NCBI RefSeq assembly: GCF_021245805.1 | Contig: NZ_JAJJNF010000003.1 | Span: 310,001-374,000 of the forward strand | Direction of reading: 5' to 3' | Length of the DNA: 64,000 bases | DNA from: Mangrovimonas futianensis | Lineage (GTDB): Bacteria; Bacteroidota; Bacteroidia; Flavobacteriales; Flavobacteriaceae | Part shown: one piece after another, positions 25,963 to 35,518 of the stretch | How positions within the stretch are numbered: position 1 is the stretch's first letter | Layout: every line of letters begins with the position of its first letter | Position numbers and translations under genes: made by a program | Notes under the pieces: model-generated | What the model was told of the DNA's origin: nothing | What the model saw: the letters and a program-made list of their open reading frames with translations, nothing else | Databases searched by the model: none

Positions 25963-26792
25963 AATTTAGAATGAAGCTTTTTCAAATAATGAATAAGGAG
26001 AATTTGCAATACAGAAAAATAATACCATCGCTTTTTAAAAACTTCCCAATGTATACGTTTATATTCTGCCTTTTTGAATGTAGTTTTTTTTGGATTATTC
26101 CTAACATTCCCGGAATGGCTTCGCATAAAGTTAAGTTTTTCGTTAACATAGCAAAAATTACAATTCTTTAGACATAGTTTAATCCAAAAATAAAAGTCAC
26201 CTATTGTCTTGTAGTCTTTAACTTTCCTTATCAAAATAGCGTGTTTTTTTTTGATAACCGCACTACTAACATTTCGAATTATGCAATAATCTGGTAAGAA
26301 AAGTTTCAAAAAGTCATTTCCTTTAATCTTAAAATCACAAGATAGTAAGTCTTTATATTTACGTTCTATTCGAGTAGTATTTCCAATATCCTTATCATGT
26401 TTATCAACATTAGTTGTTTTTGTGAAAACTACGTCAATTTTCTCATCAGAAGTAAAGACTTTCATGATTACTTCCAAAAAATTAGGTGAAGCGTAATCGT
26501 CACTTTCAGCTATCCATATGTAATCTCCTTTTGCCAAGTCAATTCCTTTCATCCATTGATTAAAAGGAGAGCCTGAATTTTCTTGATTGTACAGAATATT
26601 TGAAACCTTTGGGTGGTTTCTATAGCTTTCTATTATTGTTTTGCTCGAATCGGTAGAACAATCGTCTAAAATAATTACTTCATAGTCTAGATATGTTTGC
26701 TTTAAAATACTCTCTATACGCTGCTTTAAATACAGTTTATGATTGTAATTGGGTATTATAACTGAAACTTTAATCTTATTGTTTTTCAACAT
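25959..26792 (-). CDS. family 2 glycosyltransferase
   Basis: 277 aa. VSVIIPNYNH, ILDDCSTDSS and IAESDDYAS are the nucleotide-binding and DxD elements of GT2. The C-terminus is strongly basic (KKAEYKRIHWEVFKKRW), consistent with membrane association. It overlaps the downstream GT4 gene by 4 nt. AT-rich codon use matches its neighbours in the inverted block. Confidence 0.87.
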   Translation of the reverse strand: MLKNNKIKVSVIIPNYNHKLYLKQRIESILKQTYLDYEVIILDDCSTDSSKTIIESYRNHPKVSNILYNQENSGSPFNQWMKGIDLAKGDYIWIAESDDYASPNFLEVIMKVFTSDEKIDVVFTKTTNVDKHDKDIGNTTRIERKYKDLLSCDFKIKGNDFLKLFLPDYCIIRNVSSAVIKKKHAILIRKVKDYKTIGDFYFWIKLCLKNCNFCYVNEKLNFMRSHSGNVRNNPKKTTFKKAEYKRIHWEVFKKRWYYFSVLQILLIHYLKKLHSKL

Positions 26793-26914
26793 TATTTTAC
26801 ATTGAGTACTTCAAATAAAACACTTACTCTTTTATAAATTAAGTATTAAACTTAAATTATAATTTATTCAATTCAATGAAACCATTATTTTATGGCACTG
26901 AATGTAACTTTTTA

Positions 26915-27673
26915 TTATGCATTTTCCTTTTTAAAATATGTTCTATGGTAGAAATAATGTTCTGATTTTACATTTTTCTTAATATCTGAATTACATAATG
27001 TAGGAGTTTGACTTGTAATAGCTATATCTGGCCACTCAATACAAGTTATTTTATACCCTTTTTTAAGAAAAAATTGACTTAATTCTATTTCCCCATTGGT
27101 AATAATATGTCTTTTAATTTTCTCCTTTACACCAGGGAATTCATTATCAAGCATTTTTAAGAAATACATTTTTGAAATAAAGGAATAAGTCTGTACATGA
27201 GGTAAATCATTTCTTAAGCTTCTAGAAGGATGATCAGTGAAGTTAATTGTACTACCACTTATAGCAATCGACTCGAATTTTTCAAATTGTTCAATGAATT
27301 TTTTGTACCAATTTTTTCGAAAAGGACCATATCCACTCCTATTTTGAAAAAATATATAATCATTTTCAGTGGATATAGGTTTAATTTTTTCAAGCATCAT
27401 TTGATATGAGCTAAAATCTCTACCAAGATTACTTTTATAAAAAATCTGTTTAAGCTCTATTGAATGATGATTCATGAACATAACTTTTATAATACACACA
27501 AAAATTTTATCAAAAAAATTCACATTATGAACCTTACTAATACCAATAAATAAAAATACTTTGTCAACCCCAGAGTCCATATTTTTTATTCGATTCAGAT
27601 TCCTCAAATCTTTTAGATATAAGCGAGAATCATTAGCAGTTGCATAGCAATGAAAATATTTTCTAGTTGTCAT
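26915..27673 (-). CDS. glycosyltransferase-like protein related to rhamnan-synthesis / 'PHVQS' family
   Basis: 252 aa without a signal peptide. Residues ~85-110 (NLGRDFSSYQMMLEKI) followed by DYIFFQNRSGYGPFRKNW, SGSTINF and LPHVQTYSF match, in order, a pattern I recall in RgpF-like and related glycosyltransferases (N-x-G-x-D, N-S-S-x-x-G-P, G-T-T-I-N, P-H-V-Q-S). A later IEWPDIAI fits the strand that closes the fold. It is likely a GT-A-like transferase or partner acting on the glycan, but no close family is certain. It is the first gene of the minus-strand block, with a 214-bp divergent spacer to the GT2 gene at 27888. Confidence 0.6.
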   Translation of the reverse strand: MTTRKYFHCYATANDSRLYLKDLRNLNRIKNMDSGVDKVFLFIGISKVHNVNFFDKIFVCIIKVMFMNHHSIELKQIFYKSNLGRDFSSYQMMLEKIKPISTENDYIFFQNRSGYGPFRKNWYKKFIEQFEKFESIAISGSTINFTDHPSRSLRNDLPHVQTYSFISKMYFLKMLDNEFPGVKEKIKRHIITNGEIELSQFFLKKGYKITCIEWPDIAITSQTPTLCNSDIKKNVKSEHYFYHRTYFKKENA

Positions 27674-27887
27674 TTATATATATTCAATCAATTATTAGTT
27701 GATCATAAATTAATAGTTTTAATATTGTTTGAGTCACACAACCAGTTCTATTGCAATTTAATTTTTTCTTAGAAAAAACCTATAAATTTTGAAGGTATTA
27801 AGAATTGGTTTTTAGATATCCATGTTTTGCTTAAATATGTTTTTATATTCGTAATAACTATTAATTTAATATGGATATAGCTAGTTA

Positions 27888-28823
27888 ATGAATTACGGTT
27901 TAAGTATCATCACTCCCCATTATAATTATATAATGGGGCTAGAGAAAATTTATTCTTGCTTGAAAGTGCAAACTCTTAAGAATTGGCAATGGGTTATTGT
28001 GGATGATTTTTCTGATGAAGCTATAGTAACTGCTACTAAAAAATGGTATCAACAAATTAATGATGAGCGTGTGCTTCTTGTTTGTAATTCTGAAAAAACC
28101 AATGCATCAGTGTGTCGGAATCAAGGGGCAACTAAAGCAAGATTTGAAAGCCTGGTATTTTTGGATGCTGATGACACAATTTCTAAAGATTTTGTAAAGA
28201 ATCGACATTTGGTTTTTAATGATTTTGTGGTTTTTAAAAATTGGGCTGTTTTGGGTGCAGATGGTAGTCAAGTAAATAAGGGAACCAAAAGGCAAGACTA
28301 TTTAAACTGTTTTTTGAATGCTAAATTTATATGGCAAACGAGTACTATTTTGTGGAAGAAATCATTTTTTAATCAAATTGGGCAATTTGATCCCAATTTA
28401 GAGCGATTGCAAGATGTTGAGCTCTCTATTAGAGGGTTGCTTCTTGGTAATCAGTTTCAAGTGATAGATAATAAAATTGATTTTTATTACACTCCGAATC
28501 CAATTCGATCAAAAACAGACATAGTTGAAAGGTCTTGTCGGTCAGTAAATTATTTGATTTCAAAGATAGAACAGAGATACTCTTTGAATGCTAGCCAGAT
28601 TAAATTGCTGCAGGCTTACTATTTTGCCTGTGTGAAAAATTTGCAAAGAACAAAGAATAGAAGCGATGTTGTTTTTGTCAAACAAAGTCTAATACTTTTT
28701 AGGGAGAAAAGGTTTATTAATTTTTATCAATCCGCCCAAGGAATTATTCTACTTTTTCTGTATCGTTATCAATTAATTTCTGATTCTTTATTTCTGAAAT
28801 GGAATCGCTATTTATTCAAGTAA
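27888..28823 (+). CDS. family 2 glycosyltransferase
   Basis: 311 aa. LSIITPHYNY, VIVDDFSDEA and VFLDADDTIS are the GT2 motifs, with the DxD intact. WQTSTILWKK and LERLQDVELSIRG are the usual acceptor-side elements. It is the first plus-strand gene after the inverted block; 68 bp separate it from the next GT2 gene, which seems to have its own promoter. Confidence 0.87.
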   Translation: MNYGLSIITPHYNYIMGLEKIYSCLKVQTLKNWQWVIVDDFSDEAIVTATKKWYQQINDERVLLVCNSEKTNASVCRNQGATKARFESLVFLDADDTISKDFVKNRHLVFNDFVVFKNWAVLGADGSQVNKGTKRQDYLNCFLNAKFIWQTSTILWKKSFFNQIGQFDPNLERLQDVELSIRGLLLGNQFQVIDNKIDFYYTPNPIRSKTDIVERSCRSVNYLISKIEQRYSLNASQIKLLQAYYFACVKNLQRTKNRSDVVFVKQSLILFREKRFINFYQSAQGIILLFLYRYQLISDSLFLKWNRYLFK

Positions 28824-28855
28824 GCTGATGAAATAAATTTATGTCGTTGTAGACC

Positions 28856-28886
28856 TTTGTGTTTGGTTAAATCTCTATTATATTAG
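28856..28886 (+). promoter_or_regulatory. possible -33/-7 promoter inside the glycosyltransferase run
   Basis: TTTG at 28856-28859, a 19-bp spacer and TATATTAG at 28879-28886. It lies immediately upstream of the ATG at 28892, so a transcript from it would be nearly leaderless. The spacing is good but the last three -7 bases deviate, so it is a weak call. Confidence 0.35.
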
Positions 28887-28891
28887 CAGGT

Positions 28892-29800
28892 ATGATAGAA
28901 GTATCGGTTGTATTGCCAATTTATAACGGAGAAAAAACGCTTTGCAGTACGTTAGACAGTTTATTAGCTCAAACCTACAAGAATTTTGAAGTTATTGCTT
29001 GTATTGATGGCAGCCAAGACAATTCTGAACTGATCTTAAGGGAGTATGGGGCTCAGTTCAAAAAAATAACTATTCTAAAAAATGAATTAAACCGAGGTCT
29101 CGGACCAACAATGAACAGGTTAGTTCATGAGGCTAAGGGAAAATATATCGCCATAGCTGAACAAGATGATTATTACTATCCTGAAAGATTGCAGCTTCAA
29201 GTTGATGTGTTGAATACCAATCCGTCTATTGGCTTGGTTTCTGGGATCGCTGAATTTTATAATGGAAGGAAGGTAGTTGGTAAATTTCCTGGGCTCTTAG
29301 TTCGAGGGGAGAAGTATCCACAAGGTGTTGAAATGTTTTTGCTAAACTATAGGAATCACTTAAAGGTTGTGAATAGTTGTATTATGTTTAGGAAATGCCT
29401 TCATATAGATAAAGGATTGTATTTTACTCAACACTATCCTAGTATAAGTATAGACTGGACTTACATCTTACGATTTTCGCTTGTTTCAAACATACATGGT
29501 CTGCCACAAGTTCTCGTACGTTTGGACCGCCGACCAGACCGGGATTCAGTGACTTCTAATAAAACGAAACAGTTTAAAGCAACTAGGGAATTGCTACGGG
29601 CTTTTGCTTATGAATTTCCTCAGTATATTAAACAGGAGGACTTCGACTATGCTATGAGAACACAATATCTATTAGAATTAGGCCGAAAATCCAGCACATC
29701 ATATCTTTTTAAATGGTTTCAGTATTACTTAAAATGTCCAACAGATAGACGGTACATTAATAACATAACAAGTCGCATTCGTAGTAAATTTTTAAAATGA
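28892..29800 (+). CDS. family 2 glycosyltransferase
   Basis: 302 aa. VSVVLPIYNGEKTL, ACIDGSQDNS (the GT2 loop with Cys-Ile-Asp instead of Val-Asp-Asp) and IAEQDDYYYPER (DxD region) are clear. The remainder ends in a basic segment. The stop overlaps the methyltransferase start as ATGA, so the two are translationally coupled. Confidence 0.87.
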   Translation: MIEVSVVLPIYNGEKTLCSTLDSLLAQTYKNFEVIACIDGSQDNSELILREYGAQFKKITILKNELNRGLGPTMNRLVHEAKGKYIAIAEQDDYYYPERLQLQVDVLNTNPSIGLVSGIAEFYNGRKVVGKFPGLLVRGEKYPQGVEMFLLNYRNHLKVVNSCIMFRKCLHIDKGLYFTQHYPSISIDWTYILRFSLVSNIHGLPQVLVRLDRRPDRDSVTSNKTKQFKATRELLRAFAYEFPQYIKQEDFDYAMRTQYLLELGRKSSTSYLFKWFQYYLKCPTDRRYINNITSRIRSKFLK

Positions 29801-30576
29801 TAAATCCTTTAAAGCAATTTTTAGTTGAAAAGACCAAATTTTATAAGTTAGGGAAGGCCATAGATTCAGACGTTTATTTCAACAAAACTAAAGAGCTTTC
29901 TCAATTAGAGATTTTGAAAGCCCCGAGACGTACCGAAATTATCAATTATTTTATCGGTTTCGTTGATGCACAGAGATATTTGGAAATCGGAGTTAGAAAC
30001 CCTGAAAAAAATTTTAACCGACTTCAATGTCCTATAAAGTTTTCTGTAGATCCTGGTGTGGAATTTGAAGAGAACCCAGTTGATTTTAAGATGACTTCGG
30101 ATTTGTTTTTTGAGAAGCTTGCAAAGAATGAATTAGAAATTAATCCTCAAGAAAAATTTGATGTGATCTTTATTGATGGTTTGCACTTGGCCAATCAAGT
30201 GGAAAAAGATATTTCGAATAGCCTTGAATATCTTTCAGAAAAAGGAGTCATCATTTTGCATGACTGTAATCCTCCCACTGAATACCATCAAAGGGAAACC
30301 TATGGTTTTATGTGGTCCCCAGCTAGATCTTTTTGGAATGGAACTACTTGGAAAGCCTATTATAAAGTAAGACACCAAAGAGATTTATTTACTATTTGTT
30401 TTGATTGCGATTGGGGAGTGGCGGTCCTATCCAAGCATCCCTATCCGTTTTTTAATCAAATTCAGGATGGTATTCAAAACGAATTTTACGAATTTTCAAT
30501 TTTAAATAAGTTTAGGGAAGAACATTTAAATTTGAGTTCATTTGATACTTGGGTTGAATCAACTAAATTAAAGTAA
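29797..30576 (+). CDS. class I SAM-dependent methyltransferase
   Basis: 259 aa. RYLEIGVRNPEKNF (about 66-79) is a slightly unusual motif I (G-V-R-N-P rather than G-x-G-x-G). FDVIFIDGLHLANQVEKDI (about 122-140) and VIILHDCNPP (about 150-159) are typical of the Methyltransf_24/CmcI-like group found in glycan loci. The C-terminal part contains two Cys in FDCDWG. It is expected to methylate a sugar or its substituent. It is coupled by a 4-nt overlap to the upstream GT2 gene. Confidence 0.8.
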   Translation: MINPLKQFLVEKTKFYKLGKAIDSDVYFNKTKELSQLEILKAPRRTEIINYFIGFVDAQRYLEIGVRNPEKNFNRLQCPIKFSVDPGVEFEENPVDFKMTSDLFFEKLAKNELEINPQEKFDVIFIDGLHLANQVEKDISNSLEYLSEKGVIILHDCNPPTEYHQRETYGFMWSPARSFWNGTTWKAYYKVRHQRDLFTICFDCDWGVAVLSKHPYPFFNQIQDGIQNEFYEFSILNKFREEHLNLSSFDTWVESTKLK

Positions 30577-30648
30577 TTTCTAGGTATTAATACTTATGAG
30601 AATATCGAGTTTTATGATAATTGCTATATTCGTTGTTTATAAATAGTT

Positions 30649-32037
30649 ATGGTAATTAGTTCTTCTATTCTTCCTCAAGAACATGTTTTTGCAAAAAAGT
30701 CAAATGTAAAACACACACTTCATTTAGAGGCTATTTGTGTCTTTGTGGCTACCGGCTTTTTTATGGATGAAGATACTTATTGGAAGGATTTGGTTTGTTT
30801 AGCTCCTGCACATGACCATGAATTTGATTCAAATGGACGACTTATTAAAAGTTCCCCAAATTTTCAATGGCATTATACTCCTAGGAAAATTAGTTTTGAT
30901 CAAGCTTTAGAAGAATATGTTGCTCTATTAACCCAAGTTTTGAAAGAACAAACTAATGGAAGAGAAGTTATCCTTCCATTGTCGGGAGGTTTGGATAGCC
31001 GCAGTCAGGCATTGGTTCTTAAAAAGTTAACAAATCCAGTTCATGCATTTAGTTATTCATTTCAAAACGGATATCCAGAACATCAAATAGCAAAACAAGT
31101 AGCCTCTGTCTGTGGTTTTGATTTTAAGGAGTTTATAATAAAACAAGGATACCTTTGGAATTGTATTAAGGATTTGGCGACCATCAATGGTTGTTATTCT
31201 GAATTCACTCATCCCCGTCAAATGGCTGTTTTAGATGAATTAAAACAGGTCCAAGGAGTTTTTTCCTTAGGACATTGGGGCGATGTGTTATTTGATAGAG
31301 GGGTGCCTGAAGGTATTAATGAGTCTGAGATAGTTTCGTTTGTGTTTAAAAAAATGGTTAAACCTAAGGGGCTAGAGTTAGCCCAATGCTTGTGGGAACA
31401 TTGGGGGTTGGATGGAGATTTCAAATCATATTTAATAGCTCGTATAGAAACAGGATTGAAAAAAATAAAAATTGACAATATAAGTGCCAAAGTACGGGCA
31501 TTTAAAACAATCCAATGGGGGCATCGTTGGACAACTACTAATTTATCCATTTTCAAGGAAGCTCACCCTATATCGATGCCTTATTATGATAACCGAATGT
31601 GTGAATTTATTTGTTCCATTCCAGAAGCCTATTTAGCTGATAGAAGACTTCAAATTGGCCATTTAAGACAAGATAAAACGATCGCAAATATAACTTGGCA
31701 AGCTCAAAGACCATTTAATATCAACAATTATTCTATAAATAAGATGCCTTTTAACCTTCCCTATAGAGTTTTGAGTAAATTTAAGCGATTGGGTCAAGGC
31801 TTTTTAGGACATCCCTACGTTCAAAGAAACTGGGAATTACAATTTCTTGGTGAAAACAATGAGGAATGTTTGAAAGACTTTTTGTATAATGAGAAGTTTA
31901 ATGAATGGATTCCAAGAGCTATTATTGAAGATTTTTACAATAGGTTTAGGAAGGTTAATGCTATTCCTTATTCTCATCCAGTAAGTATGTTGTTGACTTT
32001 ATCTGTTTGGTATCAACGGAATTTTAAAGGTAATTAA
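30649..32037 (+). CDS. asparagine-synthase-like amidotransferase lacking the glutaminase domain
   Basis: 462 aa. The PP-loop ATP-pyrophosphatase motif LSGGLDSR (111-118) and the downstream SLGHWGDVLFDRG segment define the AsnB C-terminal synthetase domain. The N-terminal Cys2 glutaminase domain of AsnB is missing; residues 1-80 resemble only its tail (ICVFVATGFFMDEDTYWKDLVCLAPAHDHEF). The enzyme would therefore need free ammonia or a partner glutaminase. In Pseudomonas O-antigen clusters an AsnB homologue (WbpS) is proposed to amidate hexuronic acids, so amidation of the GalNAcA made by the TviB/TviC pair is a reasonable hypothesis. The next gene starts directly after its stop. Confidence 0.82.
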   Translation: MVISSSILPQEHVFAKKSNVKHTLHLEAICVFVATGFFMDEDTYWKDLVCLAPAHDHEFDSNGRLIKSSPNFQWHYTPRKISFDQALEEYVALLTQVLKEQTNGREVILPLSGGLDSRSQALVLKKLTNPVHAFSYSFQNGYPEHQIAKQVASVCGFDFKEFIIKQGYLWNCIKDLATINGCYSEFTHPRQMAVLDELKQVQGVFSLGHWGDVLFDRGVPEGINESEIVSFVFKKMVKPKGLELAQCLWEHWGLDGDFKSYLIARIETGLKKIKIDNISAKVRAFKTIQWGHRWTTTNLSIFKEAHPISMPYYDNRMCEFICSIPEAYLADRRLQIGHLRQDKTIANITWQAQRPFNINNYSINKMPFNLPYRVLSKFKRLGQGFLGHPYVQRNWELQFLGENNEECLKDFLYNEKFNEWIPRAIIEDFYNRFRKVNAIPYSHPVSMLLTLSVWYQRNFKGN

Positions 32038-33147
32038 ATGAGGAGTCAACGGATTAAGATTCTATATACAATCCCCAATTTTAATACCGCAGGTAGTGGT
32101 AGGTCAGTTTATGATTTAGTAAAAGGGTTAGATCGCTCTATTTTTGAACCCGAAGTTTGTTGTTTTCATGCAAAAGGGGCTTTTTATAATGAAATTGAAG
32201 CCTTGGGAGTAAAGATTCACTTATTTCCTTTTACAACCACTTATAAACCTTATTCAGGTTTCTTTTTTCGTGTGCTAAAAATAAGTCGGTTTTTTAAAAG
32301 CAACCAATTCGATTTGATTCATTCTTGGCATTGGAGTTCTGATATTAGTGAGCCTTTAGCGGCAAAAATAGCAGGAATACCTTATGTATACACCAAGAAA
32401 GCCATGGGCTGGCATAGCAGGTTTTGGAAATGGCGATCAAGGTTAAGCTCCAAAATCATTGCTGTAAACAAGGATATGATGAAGGAATATTTCACCAATA
32501 TACCTCATAAGGTTTCTAATTTTCCTTTAGCAATTGATACTAAGGTTTATGCACCAAACTCAGGCACGTTATATTTGAGAAAAGAATTAGGATATTTAGA
32601 AAATGATTTTGTTATAATTACCGTTGCAAATTTGGTAAAAGTAAAAGGCATTGAAACCTTAATAGAGGCGGTAATAAAACTAAATAACCCTCAAATAAAG
32701 GTTCTTATAGTAGGAGATGATACTAATGAATATGCTTTAAGAATAAAATCTATTTATTCAAATAAGAGTTTTATAAAGTTTATGGGCAAACAATTGGATG
32801 TCAAACCTTTTTTGGCGCTATCGGATTTGTTTGTGATACCAACCAAAGATGTAGGTAGAAAAGAAGGTATTCCTAATGCACCATTAGAAGCCATGGCAAT
32901 GGAACGTATTGTGTTGGGCTCTTGTATATCAGGAATTAAGGATATCTTGGAAGAATTTCAAGATTGTATGTTTATGGCAGACAACATTAATGAGCTGGCA
33001 CAGAAAATTGCTTATTGGTATTCGGTTGATTTAAAGGCAAGAGAGAAATTGGCCAAAAGGATGCGGAACCATGTTATAGAATCTTTTTCAATTGAAGAAT
33101 TTATTCAAAATCACCAGGTGTTATATTTGAATCTTATACAGAAATGA
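32038..33147 (+). CDS. family 4 glycosyltransferase
   Basis: 369 aa. The N-terminal Rossmann domain starts KILYTIPNFNTAGSGRSVYDL, and IHSWHWSSD is the acceptor-side loop. EGIPNAPLEAMAMERIVLGS is the GT4 donor motif. Its ATG abuts the stop of the AsnB-like gene, and its stop overlaps the next start by ATGA. It is the first of three consecutive GT4 genes. Confidence 0.88.
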   Translation: MRSQRIKILYTIPNFNTAGSGRSVYDLVKGLDRSIFEPEVCCFHAKGAFYNEIEALGVKIHLFPFTTTYKPYSGFFFRVLKISRFFKSNQFDLIHSWHWSSDISEPLAAKIAGIPYVYTKKAMGWHSRFWKWRSRLSSKIIAVNKDMMKEYFTNIPHKVSNFPLAIDTKVYAPNSGTLYLRKELGYLENDFVIITVANLVKVKGIETLIEAVIKLNNPQIKVLIVGDDTNEYALRIKSIYSNKSFIKFMGKQLDVKPFLALSDLFVIPTKDVGRKEGIPNAPLEAMAMERIVLGSCISGIKDILEEFQDCMFMADNINELAQKIAYWYSVDLKAREKLAKRMRNHVIESFSIEEFIQNHQVLYLNLIQK

Positions 33148-34328
33148 AAAGGCCCATGAAAATAGCTGTTTATTCTGGAGAAATTCCAAGCACGACCTTT
33201 ATTGAGCGTCTTATTCATGGATTGGAAAGGAGTGATTGCCATGTTCTTTTGTTTGGGGTGAAAGCATCAAACCATTATCCAAATAAGAAGAATGTTAAGA
33301 ATTTTGGCTATAGAAATAACAGGTTTTTTAAGATTGTTTATTTACTAAGTTATTGGTTAAGGCTTACAATTTTTAGAAATAGGGACAAGAAACGTTTACA
33401 CCTTAAATTAAAAAAGTTATCAAGATATCACTTAAATGTTTTGATAAAAGTCTATCCTGTTCTTTGGTATAAACCTGATATTTTTCATATTCAATGGGCA
33501 AAGGGTATTCAAGATTGGATGTGGGTTCAGGATTTTGGTATAAAAATAATTTTAAGTTTGAGAGGTGCGCACATAAATTATTCGCCTCTTGCTGATCGAA
33601 ATTTGGCAGAAGTATACAAACAAAATTTCCCAAAATTGGATGCGTTTCATGCTGTTTCAAATGCCATTGGAAAGGAAGCAGTCATTTATGGGGCTGATAA
33701 AAATAAAATACTAACCATTTTAAGTGGTTTGGACTTAAAAAGCTTTCCATTTTCTAAAAGAAGATCAAAATCTCCGGTTTTTAGAATTTTATCCATAGGA
33801 AGGGACCATTGGAAAAAGGGTTACCACTATAGTTTGGATGCATGTAGCAAATTAAAGAATCAAGGAATGGATTTTCACTATCAAATTGTTGGTTTGAATC
33901 CAGATTTTGAAGTATTATATCAGCTTAAAGATTCTAATTTGGAATCGCATGTGAAAATAGAATCTCACTTGCCTATGGATTTAGTTCGTTTTTATATTCA
34001 GGAGGCTGATGTTTTGCTATTGCCTAGTATTGAGGAAGGGATCGCTAACGTGGTTTTGGAGGCTATGGCTTTGGGCACTTTAGTGGTGAGTTCTGATTGC
34101 GGAGGGATGAATGAAGTTATCGAACACAAGGTTAACGGTCTATTGGTGGCTGTAAGAGATCCAGAGGCTATTGCAGAGGCTTTGAAGGAAGTATCTGAAA
34201 TGACGGATTCAACTTATGAAACCATAGTGATGAATGCAAGGGACACGATTGAAAGACAGCACGATATTGAAGAAATGATTAATAAAATGATAGGTCTTTA
34301 TTCTAAAACGTTATTTTTTGATAAATGA
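33144..34328 (+). CDS. family 4 glycosyltransferase
   Basis: 394 aa. It opens with MKIAVYSGEIPS after a short basic lead. ISLRGAHINYSP (acceptor loop), SIGRDHWKKGYHYSL and EGIANVVLEAMALGTLVVSSDCGG are the GT4 landmarks. It resembles the next gene closely in domain plan (both have a HWKKG donor-domain motif), suggesting an old tandem duplication. ATGA overlaps occur at both ends. Confidence 0.88.
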   Translation: MKRPMKIAVYSGEIPSTTFIERLIHGLERSDCHVLLFGVKASNHYPNKKNVKNFGYRNNRFFKIVYLLSYWLRLTIFRNRDKKRLHLKLKKLSRYHLNVLIKVYPVLWYKPDIFHIQWAKGIQDWMWVQDFGIKIILSLRGAHINYSPLADRNLAEVYKQNFPKLDAFHAVSNAIGKEAVIYGADKNKILTILSGLDLKSFPFSKRRSKSPVFRILSIGRDHWKKGYHYSLDACSKLKNQGMDFHYQIVGLNPDFEVLYQLKDSNLESHVKIESHLPMDLVRFYIQEADVLLLPSIEEGIANVVLEAMALGTLVVSSDCGGMNEVIEHKVNGLLVAVRDPEAIAEALKEVSEMTDSTYETIVMNARDTIERQHDIEEMINKMIGLYSKTLFFDK

Positions 34329-35512
34329 ATAAACCCCAAAGAATAGGTATTGTATTGACGCGTGTTCCCGGTTATTCTGAAACTTTTTTGGTAAACAAAA
34401 TCGTTGGATTGCAGAATCAAGGCATTGAGGTTATTCTCTTTGTAGATCAAAGTGTAGGAATTCCTAAGGATTTCATTTGTAAAATAAAATGTATGCCTTA
34501 TGGAGATCCTTTGAAATGGAAGCGATATTTAAAAATGGTTCTTTCGATATGGAATATCCTTTTTTCACATCCACAAAGGTCTTACAAGCTTTTTAGAATG
34601 CATCGAAAATCCTTAAGGTCAAGAGTTAGAAGTTTCAAAAATGTTCTTCTTGCTCAACCCTTATTAAATGAATCCTTGGATTGGCTGCATTTTGGCTTTG
34701 GAGTTTTGGCTGTTAATAGGGAATTTGTGGCTAAGGTAATTGGAGCTTCCATGGCAGTGAGTTTTAGGGGATATGATTTATATCTTTCACCTTTGAAACA
34801 ACCCGATATTTATAAGGAATTATTTGCGACTTCATGTAGGTATCATGTACTTTCACAGGAAATGAGATTGGACCTTACTAATCAGGGAGTGAATTCAAAT
34901 CAAATAGAGGTTATCTATCCTGCTATTGATGTTGATTTTTTTCGTTCAGAAGTAGATGACATAGTGTTTTCATATCCCATAAAGTTTTTAAGTGTTACTC
35001 GGTTACACTGGAAAAAGGGTTTGGAATATACTTTGGAAGCATTAGCTCATCTTAAAAATGAGGGAATTGATTTTAAATATACAATAATCGGTGAAGGTGA
35101 TCAATATGAGCGCCTAGTCTTTGCTGTTCACCAATTGGATTTAGTAAAGGAAGTTCGGTTTTTAGGCAAGCAATCGCCTGCAAAAGTCAAACAGGCTTAC
35201 AAAGAGGCCGATATCTATCTACAGTATAGTATTCAGGAAGGCTTTTGCAATGCGGTTTTGGAAGCTCAAGCCATGGGCATACCTTGTGTGGTATCTAATG
35301 CCGAAGGATTGGCTGAGAATATATTAGACGGGAAAACAGGTTGGGTAATACCTAAAAGAGTCCCGATTATTTTAGCCAATAAAATAAAGGAGATTCTTTT
35401 GATGGATGTTAGTAAATTAACAGAAATAAGAAATATGGCAAAAGAACGGGTTTCTGATAAGTTTAATATGGAAGCGCAGCAAAGGAAATTTGTTGAATTC
35501 TATAAAAGGTAG
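34325..35512 (+). CDS. family 4 glycosyltransferase (WcaL-like)
   Basis: 395 aa. The N-terminus VLTRVPGYSETFLVNKI is the AmsK/WcaL-type opening; AVSFRGYDLYLSP follows, and SVTRLHWKKGLEYTLEAL with EGFCNAVLEAQAMGIPCVVSN gives the donor site. It overlaps the upstream GT4 gene by ATGA and lies 6 nt before a sulfotransferase gene. Confidence 0.88.
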   Translation: MNKPQRIGIVLTRVPGYSETFLVNKIVGLQNQGIEVILFVDQSVGIPKDFICKIKCMPYGDPLKWKRYLKMVLSIWNILFSHPQRSYKLFRMHRKSLRSRVRSFKNVLLAQPLLNESLDWLHFGFGVLAVNREFVAKVIGASMAVSFRGYDLYLSPLKQPDIYKELFATSCRYHVLSQEMRLDLTNQGVNSNQIEVIYPAIDVDFFRSEVDDIVFSYPIKFLSVTRLHWKKGLEYTLEALAHLKNEGIDFKYTIIGEGDQYERLVFAVHQLDLVKEVRFLGKQSPAKVKQAYKEADIYLQYSIQEGFCNAVLEAQAMGIPCVVSNAEGLAENILDGKTGWVIPKRVPIILANKIKEILLMDVSKLTEIRNMAKERVSDKFNMEAQQRKFVEFYKR

Positions 35513-35518
35513 TTTGAT

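Noticed and set aside
21543..27673. Genomic island flanked by insertion sequences
   Set aside because: No transposase gene, terminal inverted repeats or direct repeats were found at the ends of the inverted block.
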